Shown: positions 1 to 9,754, counted from the first letter of the stretch. The stretch is DNA of 64,000 nt from Paenibacillus sp. 481 (GCF_021223605.1 NZ_CP075175.1:2610501-2674500), one strand, 5' to 3'. Notes: a model not told the origin generated them from the letters alone. Translations and numbers: made by a program.

Positions 1-1
1 T

Positions 2-964
2 CGGGGGGCTGCCTTTTTGTCGGCAGCGAATCGTGCTATCGGGGCAGCGGGAGCAGGAGCGGGCGCAGGTGCAGGTGTGGGTGCAGCAGGATTGGCGGGG
101 GTAACAGGGTCGTTAATGCAAGCCCCGTATTTAGTTTGCGCTGAGCTGGACGATGTCGGCGCAGACAGCCGCATCATGTTGGCGGCTCCGGTGACGCGGG
201 AACTGCTTGAGCAGCACTTTGCCGACAGCATCCTGCGCGAAGAGCATATCGCTTGGGAACGGACGACACAGTCCGTCCGCGTCCGCCAACGTGAGCAATT
301 AGGTGCGCTCACGCTCAAAGACACGCAGCACCCCGCGCCAGACGCGGAAGCGGTGCTGCAAGCACTGTTGCAAGGCATCGCCCAAGAGGGGCTCACCTTG
401 CTGCCATGGACCAAGCACGCGCGCCAATTACAGGCGAGGCTGCAATTCATGCATCGGCATCTGCCAGAGGACTGGCCCGATGCCACCGAAGAAGCACTCA
501 TCGCTTCGCTTGATGAGTGGCTCGGCCCGCACGTCTACGGCATGCGTAGCCGTGCCGACGTGCAGAAACTGAACGTCGCAGCGGCGCTTGAATCGCTACT
601 GACGTGGGAAGCCCGCCAACAGCTTGATGCAGAGGCACCGACGCACATCGTCGTGCCAAGTGGCTCGCGTATCGCTGTTGATTACAGCAACCCTGACCAG
701 CCTGTACTGGCTGTCAGGCTGCAAGAACTGTTTGGGCTGCAAGATACGCCGCGCATCGCTAAGGGCAAGGTGGCGCTCACGTTGCATCTGTTGTCGCCAG
801 CGCAGCGTCCTGTACAGGTGACGCAAGATTTAAAAAGCTTCTGGGACAACACGTATTTCGAAGTAAAGAAAGACTTAAAGGGCCGATATCCGAAGCATTA
901 TTGGCCTGACAATCCGTATGAAGCTTTAGCTACACGGCGGGCTCGTCCACATCAGAGCAATTAG
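2..964 (+). CDS. hrpB: ATP-dependent helicase HrpB, C-terminal part (5' end outside window)
   Basis: The reading frame is open to the left edge of the window, so this is the C-terminal third of a larger protein; the TTG at 17 is an internal codon. The last 100 residues carry the HrpB-specific C-terminal domain (VPSGSRIAVDYS, LSPAQRPVQVTQDLKSFW, GRYPKHYWPDNP). HrpB is a DEAH-box RNA helicase-like ATPase; its motor domains would lie upstream. Just inside the window, between the usual GRGAAF and LVCAELD blocks, sits a Gly/Ala-rich stretch of about 25 residues that looks like a simple-sequence expansion in a loop. Function in Bacillota is poorly defined. The family assignment is firm. Confidence 0.92.
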   Translation, partial: RGAAFLSAANRAIGAAGAGAGAGAGVGAAGLAGVTGSLMQAPYLVCAELDDVGADSRIMLAAPVTRELLEQHFADSILREEHIAWERTTQSVRVRQREQLGALTLKDTQHPAPDAEAVLQALLQGIAQEGLTLLPWTKHARQLQARLQFMHRHLPEDWPDATEEALIASLDEWLGPHVYGMRSRADVQKLNVAAALESLLTWEARQQLDAEAPTHIVVPSGSRIAVDYSNPDQPVLAVRLQELFGLQDTPRIAKGKVALTLHLLSPAQRPVQVTQDLKSFWDNTYFEVKKDLKGRYPKHYWPDNPYEALATRRARPHQSN

Positions 965-1057
965 CTTGGTGGAAGTTACGATGCAGGTTACCTTACCTTA
1001 AATAGCTAAAGAGCAGAGCAGGATCGCTGGCTGATGTTAAGTCCGGCGCCACAAGCA

Positions 1058-1099
1058 AACAGCCCTTTCCAACACCATATAGGTGATGGGAGGGCTGTT
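1058..1099. terminator. Inverted repeat between convergent hrpB and ktrB
   Basis: AACAGCCCT (1058-1066) pairs with AGGGCTGTT (1091-1099), with a nested CACC/GGTG stem inside. It lies between two convergent genes and could serve both strands, but there is no long T run, so terminator function is inferred from position and stem strength. Confidence 0.5.
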
Positions 1100-1173
1100 A
1101 ATATTCCATATCATTTCGGTGCATTTGTGTTAATTAATATCATTAAATGTTCCACATGGAACTTTTTTCGTCA

Positions 1174-2511
1174 TTATCCAATCATAATTTTTCCTTCTGG
1201 ATAACGATACAACATCGGTTCTTTTCGGTTAGCTAGCGCGTATGCGAGCGTCATGGGGCCGAGGCGTCCGATAAACATCGTGGCACAAATAATAATTTTG
1301 CCCCAAACGGTTAGCTCAGGTGTTATACCCGTAGACAAGCCGACCGTTGCTACCGCTGATACCGTTTCAAACAGAACGTCCAAGAACGGCTGCTGCTCCA
1401 CAACAGCTAGCAATATCGACACGGATAGCACGAGCATGAGTGCCAAAATAATAATCGTCAAAGCTTTAATAATTTGCTCCTTCGGCAAACGGGAACGGAA
1501 CAACACCGCATCTTCACGCCCACGCAACATTGCGTAGACCGCGCTAAGCAGGATCGCAAATGTAGTCGTTTTAATACCGCCACCTGCTGATCCAGGAGAT
1601 GCACCTATAAACATTAAGATGATGACGAAGAACTGTGACACTTCTCTAAATTGGGCCACATCGACAGTCGTCGTACCTGAAGACCGCGCCGATATGGATT
1701 GGAAAAAGGAAGCGTACACTTTCCCTTCCATTGATAGAGGTCCCAATGTGTGCGGATTCGTGAACTCAAGCGCAAATATAAATATAGCACCAACTAGCAC
1801 CAAAGCGGACGACATTGTCAGGACCACTTTAGAGTGCAAGGACAGTCGGCGTCTTTTTGGATATTCATACAGCTCTGCAAGAACGATAAAGCCAATTCCT
1901 CCGGCCATGACGAGCAAAAAGGCAACGAGGTTGAACAGGAAATCATTCGCATAGTGCTGAAAGCTATTGCCGAACAAATCGAAGCCACCGTTATTAAATA
2001 GCGATATCGCATGGAACAACGCATAATAAGAGGCCTGCGCCAGCGGCATATGGGTTGCAAAGTAGGCAGTTAGTATTAACGCGGCAACAGCTTGTATGAC
2101 AGCCACAAAAATAATGACGCGGCGTACGGTGCGAACGATGCCTTCCATGCTGTTCGCGTTAATCGCTTCTTGCAGGATAAGCCGCTCGCGCAGCGACACC
2201 TTTTTCCCGAGCATTAAATAAAACATCAGCGCGACAGACATGAAGCCAATTCCGCCAATTTGCACGAGTGATATAATTACGATTTGACCAAAGGTCGAAA
2301 AAGTCGTGCCGGTATCGACGACGACAAGGCCTGTTACACAGACAGCAGAAGTCGCTGTGAACAAGGCGTCAATAAAGCTCAAAGAACGGCCAGGCTGCAT
2401 AGACATAGGCAGTTTAAGTAAAAAGGTACCGATTGTAATAATGATAAGAAACCCAGTGACGAGTATGCGTGCGGGCGTCCAGTGCATTGTCTGTTGTCGC
2501 CATGAAGTCAT
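1174..2511 (-). CDS. ktrB: Ktr-type potassium uptake channel subunit (KtrB/KtrD)
   Basis: An integral membrane protein of 445 residues of the TrkH/KtrB superfamily, importing K+ together with a cytoplasmic RCK subunit (KtrA/KtrC). The four selectivity-filter repeats are recognisable: AVCVTGL near residue 57, FNNGGF near 170, SARSSG near 275 and VGLSTG near 390. Length matches Bacillus KtrB/KtrD (about 445-450 aa). Start ATG at 2511 has AAGGAGA at a good distance. No ktrA lies next to it, so it resembles the stand-alone ktrD arrangement more than a ktrAB operon; B or D cannot be settled here. No c-di-AMP riboswitch was recognised upstream. Confidence 0.9.
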   Translation of the reverse strand: MTSWRQQTMHWTPARILVTGFLIIITIGTFLLKLPMSMQPGRSLSFIDALFTATSAVCVTGLVVVDTGTTFSTFGQIVIISLVQIGGIGFMSVALMFYLMLGKKVSLRERLILQEAINANSMEGIVRTVRRVIIFVAVIQAVAALILTAYFATHMPLAQASYYALFHAISLFNNGGFDLFGNSFQHYANDFLFNLVAFLLVMAGGIGFIVLAELYEYPKRRRLSLHSKVVLTMSSALVLVGAIFIFALEFTNPHTLGPLSMEGKVYASFFQSISARSSGTTTVDVAQFREVSQFFVIILMFIGASPGSAGGGIKTTTFAILLSAVYAMLRGREDAVLFRSRLPKEQIIKALTIIILALMLVLSVSILLAVVEQQPFLDVLFETVSAVATVGLSTGITPELTVWGKIIICATMFIGRLGPMTLAYALANRKEPMLYRYPEGKIMIG

Positions 2512-2746
2512 GTGAACGTCTCCTTATGCTGCCATTCTTGTTGTAATTGATGTGAAAAAAACGTTCACTAGTATATCGTTCCCTGACAGGGTCTGTAAAT
2601 ATAAAAATGTACAATGTAAATGTTTACCTCTTTTTCAACGAGATGCTTGTTCGATGTACAACACCAAACGAGCATTTTAAACTTAGATTAGTGCAAAGAT
2701 AAAAGCAATCTTTTTAAAAAGATTACTTAGAAAGGAGTACGATACT

Positions 2747-3175
2747 GTGGCAAGTTGGTTATTATTCGCATTACTGTCTGCTGTTATGGCTGCTCTCGTC
2801 TCTATTTTCGGAAAAATCGGACTTGAAGGTGTAGATGCAAATACGGCTACCGCGATCAGAGCTGTTATTATGGCGGCGTTCTTGGTTGGGGTTGTCCTAG
2901 TGGAAGGAAAAGCTACTCAAATCGGTGAAGTGCTAGCTAATCGCAAAGCGTTGCTGTTTATTGTACTTAGTGGCTTGGCGGGGGCTTTATCTTGGTTGTT
3001 TTATTTTATGGCGATAAAAATGGGGGAAGTGTCCAAAGTAGCGCCAATTGATAAGTTGAGCGTCGTATTGGCTGTGCTGTTTGCCCTGCTGTTTCTCGGT
3101 GAAAAGTTATCGCTGCTCGGAGGCATTGGTGTTGTATTAATTGGCGTGGGTGTTCTACTGACCGTAATCGGTTGA
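2747..3175 (+). CDS. Short EamA/DMT-family transporter
   Basis: A membrane protein of 142 residues with about five hydrophobic segments, corresponding to one EamA repeat rather than the usual two. The C-terminal PIDKLSVVLAVLFALLFLGE block is typical of single-EamA-domain proteins, which work as dimers. Start is GTG at 2747, preceded by AAAGGAG at 2731-2737. Substrate unknown. It stands alone between a divergent ktr gene and a downstream MFS gene about 200 bp away. Confidence 0.85.
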   Translation: MASWLLFALLSAVMAALVSIFGKIGLEGVDANTATAIRAVIMAAFLVGVVLVEGKATQIGEVLANRKALLFIVLSGLAGALSWLFYFMAIKMGEVSKVAPIDKLSVVLAVLFALLFLGEKLSLLGGIGVVLIGVGVLLTVIG

Positions 3176-3378
3176 AGCTAGTTACATAAGGTTGTTGTGT
3201 GTCAAAAATGAAAACAAAGCACTCTATTATCCTAAAAATGGATCGACCAATGTGTGGAAAGGGTCGCGTCTTCGTCTAAAATATCTTACAATGAGTAAGA
3301 GCTGGGTAGTTAATTGAGAACTATACTCACCTAAATACTCAACGAAGAGGCAAATACAGACAAGACGAGGGGGAGCAG

Positions 3379-4644
3379 ATGAGAGCATTTATTTACGTAA
3401 TTATTATCATCTGTTTTATGGATATGTTTGTGCAGCTGCCCGTTATTGGGACGTTTGCACAAGGACTAGGCGCATCTTCGCTTGGCATCGGTTTAGCCAT
3501 TGGGATGTACTCTTTAACGAATATGTTCGGTAATATTGCGGCAGGGCGTTGGATTGATAAGTTCGGGGGCAAGCGCGTATTGCTGAGCGGTTTTATTTTG
3601 ACCGTTGGTGTACTGCTTCTGTATCCGTTCGTGCAAACGCCTGAACAGCTTATCGGACTGCGGTTTATACATGGTTTAACTGGCGGACTGCTCGTGCCGA
3701 GCGCATTCATGCTTGCTTCGCAAAATGCTGGTAGCCATAATCAAGGCAAGACGATGGCGCTGTCTGGGGCGGCTGTTGGGTTGGCCGCTATTATTGGGCC
3801 AGCTACGGGCGGTATTTTAAAGGCCAAGGTTGGCATGGATACGCTGTTCTATATGGTCGCTGGCTTGTTAGCGATCGGTGCGCTGCTCACGATGCTGTTG
3901 CCACGTAGCAGCAAAGCTAAGCAAGGTGATGCTGCGCCACTGGCAGACCGAGCAGGCATCGCTGAGTCAACGAACGCGGTTGAGCTTGCCGAAATCGCGG
4001 TAAGTGCGGCTGACGCAGCATCTGGGACACAGCGCAAGCAAACGATCGGTTTCCGTGAGCTGTTTACGCTTAAGCCTGTCGCGCAAAGCTATGCATGTGC
4101 GTTTGCGCTCATGTTCGCCATGGGATCGTTAACTTTTGCGCTCCCGCTGAAAGCGGATGGCCTAAGCTTCCCTGCACAAACATCGGGGATGCTGTTAAGT
4201 ACATTTGGCATCGTGGCTATCTTAATGTTCTTGTTGCCGACGAATCGCCTGTACGACCGTGTTAATCCGCTGCGCCTTATGTTGGTTGGCGGATTAGTCG
4301 TTACCATGGCATTGCTACTATTATCTTTATTTGAGCACAAAACGATGATGTATGCGGCAATGGGCTTGTACGGACTCGGCTACGCCTTACTATTCCCATC
4401 CATGAACGCGCTGCTTACGCGCCATGTGGATGAAGCTAACCGTGGCAAAGCATTCGGTATTTTTTACGCCTTCTATTCCTTAGGCGTAGTGGCTGGTTCA
4501 TCTGGAATCGGAGCTGTTACAGGTGATTATGATATTGCGATGCGGATTGGCGCAGCGTTTATGTTCATCGTCATGGTGCTCCTATTTATATGGAGCCGCA
4601 TGGGTGTGTCTGCGAAGACAACAACGGAGCAGGCATCGATGTGA
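3379..4644 (+). CDS. MFS transporter (DHA1-like)
   Basis: A 421-residue, 12-helix major facilitator. The cytoplasmic loop 2-3 motif appears as GRWIDKFGGKR near residue 57, and a long hydrophilic loop around 175-220 separates the two six-helix halves. An AGGGGGAGC Shine-Dalgarno precedes ATG 3379. Probably a proton-driven drug or metabolite exporter; substrate cannot be read from sequence. It ends at a strong rho-independent terminator. Confidence 0.88.
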   Translation: MRAFIYVIIIICFMDMFVQLPVIGTFAQGLGASSLGIGLAIGMYSLTNMFGNIAAGRWIDKFGGKRVLLSGFILTVGVLLLYPFVQTPEQLIGLRFIHGLTGGLLVPSAFMLASQNAGSHNQGKTMALSGAAVGLAAIIGPATGGILKAKVGMDTLFYMVAGLLAIGALLTMLLPRSSKAKQGDAAPLADRAGIAESTNAVELAEIAVSAADAASGTQRKQTIGFRELFTLKPVAQSYACAFALMFAMGSLTFALPLKADGLSFPAQTSGMLLSTFGIVAILMFLLPTNRLYDRVNPLRLMLVGGLVVTMALLLLSLFEHKTMMYAAMGLYGLGYALLFPSMNALLTRHVDEANRGKAFGIFYAFYSLGVVAGSSGIGAVTGDYDIAMRIGAAFMFIVMVLLFIWSRMGVSAKTTTEQASM

Positions 4645-4687
4645 TCGATACGTTCGATATGACAGCTGACTTATAACATATGATAAG

Positions 4688-4748
4688 ACAACACCGCTAT
4701 TTGCAAAGGTTCCGTGAAGGATGCCTTACAGTAGCGGTGTTGTTTTTT
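4688..4748 (+). terminator. Rho-independent terminator of the MFS gene
   Basis: ACAACACCGCTA (4688-4699) pairs with TAGCGGTGTTGT (4732-4743), followed by a T run. The 12-bp perfect stem lies 44 bp past the stop codon of the upstream gene. Confidence 0.85.
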
Positions 4749-4825
4749 GTTTCAGCTATAGGATGTAGTTGAGCGGTCTTCGCTACTTTTTCAGAAGTTT
4801 GTTAGCCACTTTTCAAGCCACTTGC

Positions 4826-6091
4826 TTAGCTATTAGACCACTCTTGGAGCGTGCGATCTGAAGGTAGCAGCCATGTGAGCATGCCGATTAACGGTAAGAA
4901 GCCACAGATGAGCATCACATTTGTAATGCCATAGGTGTCGATGAAGTTGCCTAAGACGAGTGAGCCGAGGCCACCCATGCCGAAGGCTAAGCCTGTAATG
5001 AGGCCTGACACCGTACCGATGCTGCCGGGATGCAGCATTTGCGCATACACGACCACGACGGAGAAGCTGGACATTAATATAAATCCGGTTAGGAGCAGTA
5101 AGATGCTCGCCCATGTAAGACTTACGAACGGAATCGCAATCGCCAACGGTACGCCAAAGAGAAACGAGAACTTGATCACGTTCCTTTTTCCGAATCGGTC
5201 AGCTAGCGGTCCACCAAAGAATGTGCCAATAGCGCCTGATACCAAAAATAAAAATACATAGATTTGCGCGTCTTCAAGTGATAGTTGGTACTGATTCATT
5301 AAGTAAAAGGAATAATAGCTTCCCATGGCGGCGCCATACCAAGAACGGCCGAATACGATCATAACTAAGATAATCGTTGCCCATATGATGCGCTTGCGCT
5401 TGGCTGGGTCCACGCTACCGCTAGCCCGCCGCTTCGTGAACACGTAACCACTATTAAGCATGCCTTGATACCAACGGGCAATATACGTCTGAACAGCAAT
5501 ACCTGCCGCGGCAATGAAGGTAAACCCGATCGCACCGAATTGGCCGTACGGGATAAAGATCCACTTTGTCAATAATGGAGCCAGTGCTGATCCAGTATTG
5601 CCGCCCACTTGAAAGATCGATTGGGCTAACCCTTTACGCATGCCTGCGGCCATATGCGACACCCTTGAACCTTCGGGGTGAAAGGCTGCTGAGCCTAATC
5701 CAACTAAGGTGACTGCCAGCAGTACGACCCAGTAGGACGGGGCAAAAGCGAGCAGCAACATGCCTGTAAGCGTAAAGCACATGCCAATTGGCAGCACGAG
5801 AGGTGTTGGCCTGCGGTCCGCCGCCCAGCCAATAATCGGCTGCATAATGGCAGAGGTAAAGTTGATGGCGAACGCGATCCACCCTAGCTGGGTATATGTA
5901 AGTTGCATGTTCTGCTTCAAGATCGGAAAGATAGCCGGGATTACGGCCTGAATGGAATCGTTAAAGAGATGGACGAAACTAATGGCAAGCAAAATGCGAT
6001 ATACAGTTGATTGCGAAGTTGCTTGTGACTGAGCGATGGATGTTTTCTCTGTTGGTGCAGGTGTAGTGTTGGACTGTTGGAGCATGTGCAT
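4826..6091 (-). CDS. MFS transporter, Fsr (fosmidomycin resistance) family
   Basis: A 421-residue major facilitator. The signature FVHLFNDSIQAVIPAIFP at about 37-54 and GSAAFHPEGSRV at about 137-148 are hallmarks of the Fsr family, related to E. coli fosmidomycin resistance protein. The motif GWAADRRPTP follows helix 2. The first 28 residues are hydrophilic and Ser/Thr/Gln-rich. Two in-frame ATGs (residues 1 and 3) share one AAGGGA site, so the start is uncertain by two codons. It is convergent with the preceding MFS gene. The family is firm; the substrate is not known. Confidence 0.88.
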   Translation of the reverse strand: MHMLQQSNTTPAPTEKTSIAQSQATSQSTVYRILLAISFVHLFNDSIQAVIPAIFPILKQNMQLTYTQLGWIAFAINFTSAIMQPIIGWAADRRPTPLVLPIGMCFTLTGMLLLAFAPSYWVVLLAVTLVGLGSAAFHPEGSRVSHMAAGMRKGLAQSIFQVGGNTGSALAPLLTKWIFIPYGQFGAIGFTFIAAAGIAVQTYIARWYQGMLNSGYVFTKRRASGSVDPAKRKRIIWATIILVMIVFGRSWYGAAMGSYYSFYLMNQYQLSLEDAQIYVFLFLVSGAIGTFFGGPLADRFGKRNVIKFSFLFGVPLAIAIPFVSLTWASILLLLTGFILMSSFSVVVVYAQMLHPGSIGTVSGLITGLAFGMGGLGSLVLGNFIDTYGITNVMLICGFLPLIGMLTWLLPSDRTLQEWSNS

Positions 6092-6301
6092 CTTTCCCTT
6101 CTAAAGTATGTGTGCAACGTCTTGCTCAAACGATGGGCACTGGGTGATGAATGATGGATGATGCGTGATGGCATAGCTACCGGGTGAGTACGGAGTAGTT
6201 ATCGATAGCTTTTATATTGAAGAATCATCGGGTCATTAATGGCACCACCCATTTGGAAGATGATGTAACTCTAATCCTATTCATACAGAATATCAACACA
6301 C

Positions 6302-6355
6302 AAAAAGGCCCGTATCCGAAGGAGAATACCATATTCTCGCCTAAGGACAGGGCCT
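6302..6355 (-). terminator. Rho-independent terminator of yjiH-like gene
   Basis: On the minus strand AGGCCC (6350-6355) pairs with GGGCCT (6306-6311), with a second internal arm pair (GAGAAT/ATTCTC) and a T run at 6302-6306. It lies 38 bp past the stop of the gene ending at 6393. Confidence 0.8.
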
Positions 6356-6392
6356 AACGTTCACTTATGTTAAAATTTAAATATTTTATTTT

Positions 6393-7775
6393 TTAAAATA
6401 GAAGATGAGCGATGCCGACGATAATCGGCAAAGTAATGATCGTACGTAGCAAAAAGATAATGATTAAATCTTTCAGCGTTACAGGCAATTTAGAGCCAAG
6501 CAGCAATCCGCCTACTTCGGACATATAAATAAGCTGTGTCACCGAAAGGGCTGCAACGACGAAACGAGTCATTTCGCTCTCGATTCCAGAAGCGAGCACC
6601 GTCGGCAAGAACATATCGGCAAAGCCGACTAGTATTGTCTGCGAAGCAGCCGCAGCCTCCGGAACGCCCATCAACACGAGCAGCGGCTCAAAAGGAGCGC
6701 CGAGCCATTTGAAGATGGGTGTATATTCAGCAATGGCGACGGCTGTTGTGCCGATGGCCATGACGACAGGAATGACGCCGATCCATAAGTCGAGAATATT
6801 TTTTAGACCATTTCTAAAAAATGAACCGACACCCTCATGCTGCTCCGCCTTGTTCACCGCTTGATGCAGCCCCCAAGACAATGGCTTCCAGCCAGCTGGC
6901 AGCGTTTCGTCCTCACCAGCGGGTTTATCCTCGAAGTACGTATCCGCCTTGCGTGACAATGGTGGAATGCGCGGCATAATGATAGCCGCCACCATACCTG
7001 CCAGCGTAACCGTCACATAGAACGGTATAAACATATGTGCTAAGTTCACGTTCGACAATACGATAAACGTAAACGTAATCGACACCGCCGTGAACGTCGT
7101 TCCGATCACGGCCGCTTCACGCTTCGTATAATAGCCGAGCTCGTATTGCTTGCTCGTCATCATTACACCGATCGTGCCGTCCCCAAGCCATGAGGCCATG
7201 CAGTTAACAGAGGAGCGACCTGGCAACGTAAACAAAGGACGCATAATTCTCGTCATTAGCGTACCGAACATCTCAAGTAAGCCAAAATCAACGAGCAGCG
7301 GCAGCAATAGACCCGCCAGCATAAAGACGACAAACAGGCCAGGAATCAAGTTGTTGAGCAGCATTCCGCCAGTCTGATCAGACCAGATCCATTCGGGCCC
7401 TACTTGGAACAAGGTTGCGATCACGAAGATCACGCCGAGTGTACGTGCCGCGAACCAGAACAGTGAAATATCGAACAGCGTTCTCCACAAAGGAAGCTTT
7501 AATAAAGCGCTAGGCTTCACCCAACGAGTAATGGCTGTTCCGATCCATGCAAGCACAATAATGATAGCAGCTGCGATCGGCCACCAATCGGTTAATCCGT
7601 TCTGAATCATTTTAGCCAAAAAGGCAATGGGTACTGTAACTTGTCCGTTCAACGGAATCGGAATAACAAATAGCATAAGTCCAATCAGGGAAGGAAGCCC
7701 AAATCGCAGTAGTCCGCTTAGTGATAGGCGAGATTGTGCGGGCAACGGTGCCTGAGAGTCGTGTTTGAATGACAT
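6393..7775 (-). CDS. yjiH: YjiH family membrane protein with nucleoside-recognition (Gate) domains
   Basis: A 460-residue polytopic membrane protein. The N-terminal half carries the YjiH segment (FGLPSLIGLMLFVIPIP, then GQVTVPIAFLAK). The Gate signature CMASWLGDGTIGVMM near residue 192 and the second half around QTILVGFADMFLPTVLASG are typical of the family. Homologues are proposed transporters of nucleoside-like or small polar solutes, without a settled substrate. It is monocistronic, closed by a terminator, and divergent from the NADH oxidase gene with 400 bp between. Confidence 0.85.
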   Translation of the reverse strand: MSFKHDSQAPLPAQSRLSLSGLLRFGLPSLIGLMLFVIPIPLNGQVTVPIAFLAKMIQNGLTDWWPIAAAIIIVLAWIGTAITRWVKPSALLKLPLWRTLFDISLFWFAARTLGVIFVIATLFQVGPEWIWSDQTGGMLLNNLIPGLFVVFMLAGLLLPLLVDFGLLEMFGTLMTRIMRPLFTLPGRSSVNCMASWLGDGTIGVMMTSKQYELGYYTKREAAVIGTTFTAVSITFTFIVLSNVNLAHMFIPFYVTVTLAGMVAAIIMPRIPPLSRKADTYFEDKPAGEDETLPAGWKPLSWGLHQAVNKAEQHEGVGSFFRNGLKNILDLWIGVIPVVMAIGTTAVAIAEYTPIFKWLGAPFEPLLVLMGVPEAAAASQTILVGFADMFLPTVLASGIESEMTRFVVAALSVTQLIYMSEVGGLLLGSKLPVTLKDLIIIFLLRTIITLPIIVGIAHLLF

Positions 7776-7942
7776 CTATTAAAAACTCCTTTAAAGCGTA
7801 AAAGTAGTATATTTATGCAACATCGTTTACTTTAATACAATTTATCCAAAATTCCAAGCATAAATATACGAAAAAAGGATGACAGTTATTTACTTCCTCT
7901 GGGATAGTGTTTCCTATTTTCAATAACATTGATCACATTGGC

Positions 7943-7971
7943 TTGACAGGGGACTTTGTGAATGTTACACT
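7943..7971 (+). promoter_or_regulatory. SigmaA promoter for the NADH oxidase gene, overlapped by an inverted repeat
   Basis: TTGACA (7943-7948) and TACACT (7966-7971) are separated by 17 bp. The inverted repeat TTGTGAA (7956-7962)/TTCACAA (7973-7979) brackets the -10 element, as expected for a repressor operator. A second palindrome, GTGAAT-GT-ATTCAC, lies at 8063-8076 in the roughly 200-nt leader. The rest of the 7776-8181 gap holds nothing else I can support. Confidence 0.6.
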
Positions 7972-8181
7972 TTTCACAAGCAAGACGATAAGCCACAAAC
8001 AACGCAATAAAAAAAGTCATAAATGGTGGCTAGCAAGAAGCTAAAATTTTTTAACTAAGTAAGTGAATGTATTCACATTCACAATGAAGTGAAATAATGA
8101 AAGCAAATCAAAGCAAACAAAATCATAAAATATCCTCAAACTAATAATCAGAATGAAACACATCTTAAGGAGGAATTATAT

Positions 8182-9510
8182 ATGAAAGTAGCAGTTATCG
8201 GATGTACACACGCAGGCACAGCAGCTATCGCGCAAACAGCAAAACGTTATCCAGAGGCGCAAATTACGGTTTACGAGCGCAATGACAACATTTCCTTTTT
8301 ATCCTGCGGGATTGCACTATATGTAAGTGGAGTTGTACAAGATGCACAAGGACTATTCTATTCGTCCCCAGAAAAAATGGCAGAGATGGGCGTCACAACA
8401 AGGATGCGCCATGATGTACTCGATATTAATGTAGAACAGAAGACGCTGCGTGCTCGCAACTTAGAAACGCAAGAGTTGGTCGAAGACACGTTCGATAAGC
8501 TAATTGTAACGACTGGATCGTGGCCGATTGTTCCGAAGTTCCCAGGCATTGAGCTAGATAATATCATGTTGTGCAAGAACTACAACCATTCGAATATGAT
8601 TATTGAAAAAGCGAAGGAAGCCAAAAACATTGTAGTGATTGGCGCTGGATATATCGGCATCGAGCTGGTGGAGGCATTCGAAGAGAGTGGCAAGAACGTC
8701 ACGCTCATTGATATGAGCGACCGCATTATGTCGAAGTATTTGGACGAGGAGTTCACAGCACCCGTTGAGCAATCGTTTAAAGAGCGCGGTGTGAAACTAG
8801 CGCTGGGTGAGACGGTGAACCGCTTTGAAGGTGTTGACGGGCAAGTTGCCAAAGTGGTGACGAATGCAGGGGAGTATGAGGCAGACTTAGTCATTTTGTG
8901 TATCGGCTTTAAGCCAAGCACAGAGTTGTTCCGCGGGCAGCTTGAAATGCTCGATAACGGCGCAATTATTGTGGATGAGTATATGCGTACGAGCCATCCT
9001 GACGTGTTTGCAGCGGGCGATAGCTGTGCTGTGAAATACAATCCGACAGGCGAGGCAGCTTACATTCCGCTGGCGACTAACGCGGTGCGCATGGGTACGA
9101 TTGCAGCATGCAACTTAGTGGAGCCGCGCATTCGCTCGCTTGGTACGCAAGGCACGTCGGGCATTAAGATTTACGAGCATCATATCGCTACGACGGGGAT
9201 GACAGAGCAAGCAGCACTTGATGCGGGCATGAATGTGAAAGTTAGCACAATTAATGAGAACTATCGTCCGGAGTTTATGCCGACGTATGAGTTGATTACC
9301 CTCAAGATCGTATATGAAGCGGATACTGGACGCATCGTAGGCGCGCAGCTTAGCTCGAAAGTAGACTTAACGGCAGCCATCAACACGGTATCGGTGTGCA
9401 TCCAAAAGGGCATGACCGTGCATGAGTTGGCTGTGGTGGACTTCTTCTTCCAGCCTCATTTTAATAAGCCATGGAATTTCTTGAACAGCGTAGCGCTGCA
9501 AACGTTGTAA
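8182..9510 (+). CDS. nox: NADH oxidase (probably water-forming), FAD/CoA-disulfide reductase family
   Basis: A 442-residue flavoprotein. The N-terminal motif GCTHAGTAAI replaces the usual GxGxxG of the FAD site, as in streptococcal and lactococcal Nox. The redox-active cysteine lies in SFLSCGIAL (Cys about 42), oxidised to sulfenic acid in NADH oxidases. The NADH-binding motif VIGAGYIGIELVEAF is at about 152-166, the second FAD motif DVFAAGDSCAV near 275, and the dimerisation domain ends FFFQPHFNKPWNF. It would reoxidise NADH with O2. A CoA-disulfide reductase role is possible but less likely. Start ATG follows AAGGAGG. Monocistronic, with promoter and terminator. Confidence 0.9.
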   Translation: MKVAVIGCTHAGTAAIAQTAKRYPEAQITVYERNDNISFLSCGIALYVSGVVQDAQGLFYSSPEKMAEMGVTTRMRHDVLDINVEQKTLRARNLETQELVEDTFDKLIVTTGSWPIVPKFPGIELDNIMLCKNYNHSNMIIEKAKEAKNIVVIGAGYIGIELVEAFEESGKNVTLIDMSDRIMSKYLDEEFTAPVEQSFKERGVKLALGETVNRFEGVDGQVAKVVTNAGEYEADLVILCIGFKPSTELFRGQLEMLDNGAIIVDEYMRTSHPDVFAAGDSCAVKYNPTGEAAYIPLATNAVRMGTIAACNLVEPRIRSLGTQGTSGIKIYEHHIATTGMTEQAALDAGMNVKVSTINENYRPEFMPTYELITLKIVYEADTGRIVGAQLSSKVDLTAAINTVSVCIQKGMTVHELAVVDFFFQPHFNKPWNFLNSVALQTL

Positions 9511-9566
9511 GAAGCTGTACGAGGATATACAGAGCTATGCAAAGCTATACAGAGCTATACAGGATA

Positions 9567-9613
9567 AAAGCCGCTGCTTCGGTCACCATGTTGGTGGCTG
9601 GGGCAGCGGCTTT
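9567..9613 (+). terminator. Rho-independent terminator of nox
   Basis: AAAGCCGCTGC (9567-9577) pairs perfectly with GCAGCGGCTTT (9603-9613). The T tract is short (TTTATCTT). It is preceded by a few degenerate copies of AGAGCTATAC at about 9525-9565. Confidence 0.7.
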
Positions 9614-9688
9614 ATCTTGTCATCTTGTCTTTTGTGACCGCATGATTTTGTGATGGGCTTCAGAGGGTGGATAGAATGAGCGGTGGTC

Positions 9689-9744
9689 AGAGTTGAGAGT
9701 TGAGGGTTGAGAGTTAAAAGTTAAGAGTTAAGAGTTAGAGCTAA
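9689..9744. repeat. Heptanucleotide simple repeat (GAGAGTT/TAAGAGT type)
   Basis: About eight imperfect copies of a 7-nt unit, drifting from GAGAGTT to TAAGAGT, fill the space between the nox terminator and the next gene. A shorter array of the same flavour occurs at about 31050-31085. No coding potential is evident. Confidence 0.7.
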
Positions 9745-9754
9745 GTGCTCGCTC

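Noticed and set aside
7954..7980. Canonical Rex operator at nox
   Set aside because: Half-sites fit but the 10-bp gap is longer than the usual Rex spacing, so it is listed only as an unassigned operator candidate.
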